Below the pieces are notes generated by a model. That model did not search any database and was not told where the DNA came from. It saw only the letters and a program-made list of their open reading frames with translations. Below, one piece after another: positions 60,107 through 64,000 of a DNA stretch of 64,000 nt. Positions within the stretch are counted from its first letter, which is position 1. Every line of letters begins with the position of its first letter. This stretch comes from an uncultured Bacilli bacterium (GTDB taxonomy: Bacteria; Bacillota_I; Bacilli_A; RF39; UBA660), in assembly GCA_934096275.1 (NCBI GenBank), contig CAKOLK010000004.1, positions 1 through 64,000 on the forward strand, written 5' to 3'. The translations under genes and the position numbers were made by a program.

Positions 60107-60571
60107 TTATCTCTTCTTTCTTTTTAAAATATCTATTGCAAGGGGCACATGTTTCTCAGTTAAACCACCATTAAAGAAGTCTGTTTTAACTTGATTATCA
60201 TCATTTAATTCTTCATCATCTAGAATAATATAACTTTCTATATCTTTATTGTTTTCTAAATAATATCTTATTTCTTCTGTCCTATTCATCATCGAAGGAG
60301 TAATATCATATATCTCTATATCATATTCCTTTAATAACTCTAAAAACTCTTTATGATAAGTAGTATCTGCGACTATCTTTCCATCTTTTCTTAAAAGACC
60401 AATTCTCCATGATGAAGAAAGTACAACTTTAGTATCATCATTACTTGTAATTATCTCTTTTAATAACAATAACTTATCTCTTGATATTTCTAACTCTTGA
60501 GTCTTATACTTCTCAAAAATCAAATCTTGATCATTAAGCACTCCATCTACATCTAAAAATATTACTTTCAT
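60107..60571 (-). CDS. HAD-like hydrolase (Swiss-army-knife RNA repair type HAD domain)
   Basis: A 154-aa protein: FLDVDGVLNDQD at the N-terminus, KVVLSSSWRIG, and YIILDDEELNDD. This pattern matches the HAD_SAK family, often fused to RNA repair enzymes but here alone. The substrate is unknown. One base separates it from maf. Confidence 0.82.
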   Translation of the reverse strand: MKVIFLDVDGVLNDQDLIFEKYKTQELEISRDKLLLLKEIITSNDDTKVVLSSSWRIGLLRKDGKIVADTTYHKEFLELLKEYDIEIYDITPSMMNRTEEIRYYLENNKDIESYIILDDEELNDDNQVKTDFFNGGLTEKHVPLAIDILKRKKR

Positions 60572-60572
60572 A

Positions 60573-61148
60573 TTATTCTAAATCCTTTAAATGAATATTT
60601 TGTTTAAGTAAATACTCATATATTTTTTCTACAGGTATTCCTAATATATTATAAAAGCTACCCTCGATCTTATTAATAAAATTAGAAACTACAGTTTCTA
60701 TAGTAAAACCTGAAGCATATAAAACATTAGGATCATTATCTATATAATAATCTATATCACACTCATCTATTTTATTTAAAGTAATAACAGTCTCTTGATA
60801 ATCATTAATAATTTCATTATTTATTTTATTAATTAAAGCAATACCTGTAATTACTTTAAAAGTATTATTTGAACAAAGTCTTAAATTATCTTTAGCTTCA
60901 TTTATAGATTCTGGTTTTTCTAATATTTTATTACCTACTAAAACAACTGTATCAAGTCCTAAAACAATGCAATCATCAACATCAACAGAATATGCTTTTT
61001 CTAAAGATAATCTTTTTACATATTCATAAACGTCTTCATTATCTTGTTTTATTTCTATATAATTGCTTTCTTTTTTTATATGTTTAATACATGCTTGTTT
61101 TAAAACATCGCTCTTAAAACTCGAAGTACTAGCTAACACTAACTTCAT
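60573..61148 (-). CDS. maf: Maf nucleotide pyrophosphatase
   Basis: A 191-aa house-cleaning NTP pyrophosphatase. LVLASTSSFKSDVLKQA (usually S-P-R-R), LEKAYS, VLGLDTVV and TGIALI are conserved. The common SPRR motif is replaced by TSSFK, an atypical nucleotide-binding edge. The ATG overlaps the stop of the upstream gene by one base. Confidence 0.9.
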   Translation of the reverse strand: MKLVLASTSSFKSDVLKQACIKHIKKESNYIEIKQDNEDVYEYVKRLSLEKAYSVDVDDCIVLGLDTVVLVGNKILEKPESINEAKDNLRLCSNNTFKVITGIALINKINNEIINDYQETVITLNKIDECDIDYYIDNDPNVLYASGFTIETVVSNFINKIEGSFYNILGIPVEKIYEYLLKQNIHLKDLE

Positions 61149-62503
61149 TACATACCTCTTTTTTCTACATTAATTTCCTTATCATAAGACTTATCGTACT
61201 CATCAATTACTTGTTTTAAAAACTCTAACTTCAAACAAGTTCTAGCATTTTTTCTTATAACTTCTTCAACTGTAGTAGCAGAAGGCATTAACTGTCTTGA
61301 ATCAATTAATGTATATTTTACTAACTCTCCATTTCTATCAAACTCAAACTCTTTTACTATATTAATAGGAGCAAGTCCTCTTTCTTCTCTTCTTTTATTT
61401 AATTTTTCTTGTTCAATTAATGCTTGTTCTACTCCCATACTACCAGGATTAAACATAATAGTAAATGCTTTTTCAGGAGCAAACTCAGCATGGGTTCTAG
61501 TTGATCCTTGTATAGCAAATGAATCAGTAGATGAAAGATTATCAACATAACTTACATCAAGTCCTTTAGGATGAGAGGTATAAGTAGCACCCATTATTCC
61601 CCTTGCAACACTTACATCATTAGTATAAGCATCTTCTTTATGTGGCAATATATCAGTATCAAACACTGCTCTACCTAATTTTATTACGTCAGAAGATGAG
61701 GCAAATATTCCAGCATGACCAGAAAAACCTCCGACTGCTAAAGCACTTGGATCATTTATTCTTCCATATGCTGCATTTGGACTACCAGTAAGCAATTTAA
61801 ACTTCTTTTGAGGAACAATTATATGAGTTTCATTTAAGCCTAATGGTTTAGTAATATACTCATCAATTAAATCTTCATACTTCTTATCAGTAATCCTTTC
61901 CATTACTTCTTTCATAATCATCATGCCCATATCATTATAATTATACTTTCCTTTATTTACAACATTAATATTATATAAAGTATCAAGAGCCTCATCAATT
62001 GTCTTCTTATCAGATATTCTACCATCAGTCCTAAACTCTACTGCGAATGTTAAAATATCTCTTACTGTTAAATCTCCTAAATTAGTAAATCTATTATCTA
62101 GTTCACTAATCTTATCATCCATAGAAAAATACTCTTCTTTTATTAAGTTATACGCTAATACTTCAGTATAAAACTTAGTCATTGATGCAATATCAAACAA
62201 AGCATTATCTGGCATTGGATCAGTTAAATAATTAATATTTCCACCATACAATTTTACATTTATATTAGAAACATTAATACCAACAGTATAACCAGGTGTT
62301 GGATATTTTCTTCTCATATCTTCTAATTGATCAAAATTGTCCTTTATCATTAATTCTACTAATTCTTCAGGTGTTGCATCCTTATTATTTTTAATTACAT
62401 CAAGAGCTTCTATAGTTACTTGTTCTATATCTTTTTTATCCGCATAAATAGATTTCTTTCCTACATCCATTACAAAATTATTAAATATTCTCTCTAAATT
62501 CAT
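61148..62503 (-). CDS. Serine beta-lactamase-fold hydrolase
   Basis: A 451-aa protein of the class C beta-lactamase/penicillin-binding family: SMTK (SxxK) in FDIASMTKFYTE and YND (YxN) in GKYNYNDMGMMI. A KTG-box equivalent is not obvious (the region near GGFSGHAGIF may serve). There is no signal peptide, so it is probably a cytoplasmic esterase or peptidase rather than a cell-wall enzyme. GGAGCGATAAT precedes the ATG. Confidence 0.85.
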   Translation of the reverse strand: MNLERIFNNFVMDVGKKSIYADKKDIEQVTIEALDVIKNNKDATPEELVELMIKDNFDQLEDMRRKYPTPGYTVGINVSNINVKLYGGNINYLTDPMPDNALFDIASMTKFYTEVLAYNLIKEEYFSMDDKISELDNRFTNLGDLTVRDILTFAVEFRTDGRISDKKTIDEALDTLYNINVVNKGKYNYNDMGMMIMKEVMERITDKKYEDLIDEYITKPLGLNETHIIVPQKKFKLLTGSPNAAYGRINDPSALAVGGFSGHAGIFASSSDVIKLGRAVFDTDILPHKEDAYTNDVSVARGIMGATYTSHPKGLDVSYVDNLSSTDSFAIQGSTRTHAEFAPEKAFTIMFNPGSMGVEQALIEQEKLNKRREERGLAPINIVKEFEFDRNGELVKYTLIDSRQLMPSATTVEEVIRKNARTCLKLEFLKQVIDEYDKSYDKEINVEKRGM

Positions 62504-62513
62504 ATTATCGCTC

Positions 62514-62948
62514 CTATTTTTCTATTACTATTGTAATTGGTCCATCATTAATTAACTCTACTTGCATATCTGCTCTAAAAATACCAGTTTGTGTATTTAT
62601 TTTACTCCTCAACTCTTCATTAAAAATATCATAAAGTAAAGATGCATCCTCCTGCTTCATAGCATTTATATATGATGGTCTATTCCCCTTATTAGCATCT
62701 GCATACAAGGTAAATTGTGATACTGAAAGAACACTACCTCCGATATCACTAACGGATTTATTCATTACCCCTTCTTCATCATCAAATATTCTAAGATTAA
62801 CTATTTTATTAGCCATCCACTTTATCTTATCAATATTATCATCATGAGTAAACCCAACAAGTACTAAAAGACCTTTATCAATACATCCTACTGTCTTACC
62901 CTCAACTTTAACACTTGATGAAGTTACTCTTTGCACTACTACTCTCAT
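62514..62948 (-). CDS. dtd: D-aminoacyl-tRNA deacylase
   Basis: A 144-aa DTD protein: MRVVVQRVTSSSVKVEGKTVG, the cross-subunit motif SVLSVSQFTLYADANKGNRPSY and the C-terminal GPITIVIEK. It removes D-amino acids from tRNA. Its start overlaps the relA stop by four bases, the usual relA-dtd arrangement in Firmicutes. Confidence 0.95.
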   Translation of the reverse strand: MRVVVQRVTSSSVKVEGKTVGCIDKGLLVLVGFTHDDNIDKIKWMANKIVNLRIFDDEEGVMNKSVSDIGGSVLSVSQFTLYADANKGNRPSYINAMKQEDASLLYDIFNEELRSKINTQTGIFRADMQVELINDGPITIVIEK

Positions 62949-64000
62949 TGCATTATCCTTTCTACTTCCACTACATTCTGTATCTTTCTTAATTCTTTCA
63001 AATATTTATCCATCTCATCAATTGATGAAATAATTACTTCAAGACTATAGATATTTTTATCACTCTTATTAAGCAAATTAATACTTTCTATTTGAATATT
63101 CATACTAGCAGAAGTCTGTACTATATCTACTATTTTATTATCCTTAGTATTAGTATAAATAACTATATCAGAATAATATTTATTCTTAATCTTAGTATTC
63201 CAACTAGCACTTATTACCCTATCATCCATATCATTAATATTAAGACAATTTTTTCTATGAATACTTATACCACTTCCTTTGGTAATGAAACCAATTATAT
63301 CGTCTCCTGGTATTGGAAGACAGCAGTTAGCAATATGGGTTTGTATATTTTTAGTATTTCCTACGACTATATCATTATCGGTATCAAGTACTTTAAGTTT
63401 TACTTCTTTTTTTTGTTCTTGGGATTCTTCATCTTTATTCTTTACAACAGTCTTAACAGAAAACTTATTATTACCAATATTTAAATACAAATCCTCAATA
63501 GTATCTAATTTAAAACTCTTAAGTACTTCTTTTATATTATCAGGTTTTAAAAATTCAGTAGAAGAAATCTTCTTTCTTCTTAATTCCTTTTCAAGTAAAT
63601 TCTTTCCTGATTCAATATAATCTTCTCTAGTAGTCTTATTAAAAAATGCTTTAATCTTACTCTTAGCCTGAGTAGTCTTTACAATATTTAACCATTCTCT
63701 AGATGGACCCTTAGAATTATTATTAGTAAGTATCTTAACAATATCTCCATTTTGCAACTCATATGACAAGTTAACCATATTATTATTTACAATAGCACCA
63801 GTCATTTTATCTCCAACTTGAGTATGAATTCTATAAGCAAAATCTATCGGAGTAGAACCATTTGGTAGTTCAAACACATCCCCTTTAGGAGTATAAACAT
63901 AAATATTATTATTTAATACTTCATCTTTTACTCTATTTACAAAATCTTCATTAGTCATCTTTTCTTCATTTAATTCAATTATTGACTTATAAAATTGAAG
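62945..64000 (-). CDS. relA: (p)ppGpp synthetase/hydrolase RelA/SpoT, C-terminal part (cut by window edge)
   Basis: The frame is open to base 64000 and continues beyond the window, so only the regulatory half is visible. It holds the TGS domain (IYVYTPKGDVFELPNGSTPIDFAYRIHTQVG), a helical region, the conserved-cysteine stretch (HIANCCLPIPGDDIIGFITKGSGISIHRKNC) and a C-terminal ACT domain. The ATG at 63958 is internal to the gene and not its start. The HD hydrolase and synthetase domains must lie beyond 64000. Confidence 0.95.
   Translation of the reverse strand, partial: LQFYKSIIELNEEKMTNEDFVNRVKDEVLNNNIYVYTPKGDVFELPNGSTPIDFAYRIHTQVGDKMTGAIVNNNMVNLSYELQNGDIVKILTNNNSKGPSREWLNIVKTTQAKSKIKAFFNKTTREDYIESGKNLLEKELRRKKISSTEFLKPDNIKEVLKSFKLDTIEDLYLNIGNNKFSVKTVVKNKDEESQEQKKEVKLKVLDTDNDIVVGNTKNIQTHIANCCLPIPGDDIIGFITKGSGISIHRKNCLNINDMDDRVISASWNTKIKNKYYSDIVIYTNTKDNKIVDIVQTSASMNIQIESINLLNKSDKNIYSLEVIISSIDEMDKYLKELRKIQNVVEVERIMQ

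Noticed and set aside
62945..63958. A separate short TGS-ACT protein starting at 63958
   Set aside because: The frame is open upstream to the window edge, so this is the C-terminal half of a full RelA/SpoT gene.
1..64000. DGR reverse transcriptase, Avd gene or template repeat within the window
   Set aside because: No ORF shows reverse-transcriptase motifs such as YxDD in context, and I saw no adenine-rich copy of the variable regions; the machinery must be elsewhere if it exists.

Overview
The window is AT-rich, densely packed DNA from a low-GC Gram-positive bacterium. It looks like an uncultured, probably gut-associated, spore-forming member of the Bacilli. The evidence is a standard Firmicutes housekeeping set (mutL, miaA, lon, rpsT, sufCDSU, ffh, rpoZ, recX, yqeGH, rseP, cdsA, maf, dtd, relA), strong AGGAGG-type ribosome binding sites, and clear sporulation genes (spoIIP, gpr, sigma-K, a CotD-like coat protein and two YjcZ-like micropeptides). 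TAA, TAG and TGA all act as stops. Most genes lie on the minus strand.

Layout. 1-8.4 kb: miaA/mutL neighbourhood with a pseudopilin, two small proteins sharing a repeated domain, and two surface-protein genes. 8.6-11 kb: lon. 11.1-14.9 kb: two more surface-protein genes. 15.0-15.3 kb: a small-peptide/RNA locus. 15.3-18 kb: spoIIP-gpr and rpsT. 19.2-22.3 kb: a suf operon without sufB. 22.4-23.1 kb: a type III toxin-antitoxin system of the CptIN kind. 23.1-32.3 kb: housekeeping genes, spore genes and an independent structured small RNA. 32.4-41.7 kb: an unusual tightly packed operon of kinases, a nucleotidyltransferase-kinase fusion, a membrane glycosyltransferase, a PHP phosphoesterase, HAD phosphatases, an HprK-like ATPase, a Cys-His-Asp protein and two Nudix hydrolases. 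It is preceded by a consensus promoter, a 30-codon leader ORF and a terminator. 42-47.8 kb: regulators, sigma-K, uppP, tRNA-Arg, yqeH/yqeG. 47.9-49.8 kb: a surface gene nearly identical to the one at 11.1 kb. 50-53.5 kb: a broken gene and a bacteriocin operon (C39 exporter plus two double-glycine peptides). 53.6-56.6 kb: surface gene, rseP, cdsA. 57.7-59.6 kb: a decayed accessory patch with palindromes and a DUF1016 nuclease gene flanked by a 17-bp direct repeat. 59.6-64 kb: tRNA editing, maf, a serine hydrolase, dtd and a relA/spoT gene cut by the window edge.

The main theme is diversification of surface proteins. Six genes encode membrane-anchored proteins, three of them with SipW/TasA-type signals. 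Three carry a G-tract (9, 11 and 10 G) a few codons after the start. The gene with 9 G is in frame; the 11-G and 10-G genes are out of frame, as expected of slipped-strand phase variation. Independently, the two 657-residue paralogues end in a FGE/C-type-lectin-like domain with a short GC-rich hypervariable segment. It is exactly 146 nt long in both and ends in a pure G/C run, which resembles the variable region of a diversity-generating retroelement. No reverse transcriptase or template repeat is visible here, so that machinery would have to lie elsewhere. The other four surface genes share a different C-terminal module, also with a hypervariable segment near the end. On this reading one layer switches genes on and off and another rewrites the exposed tip.
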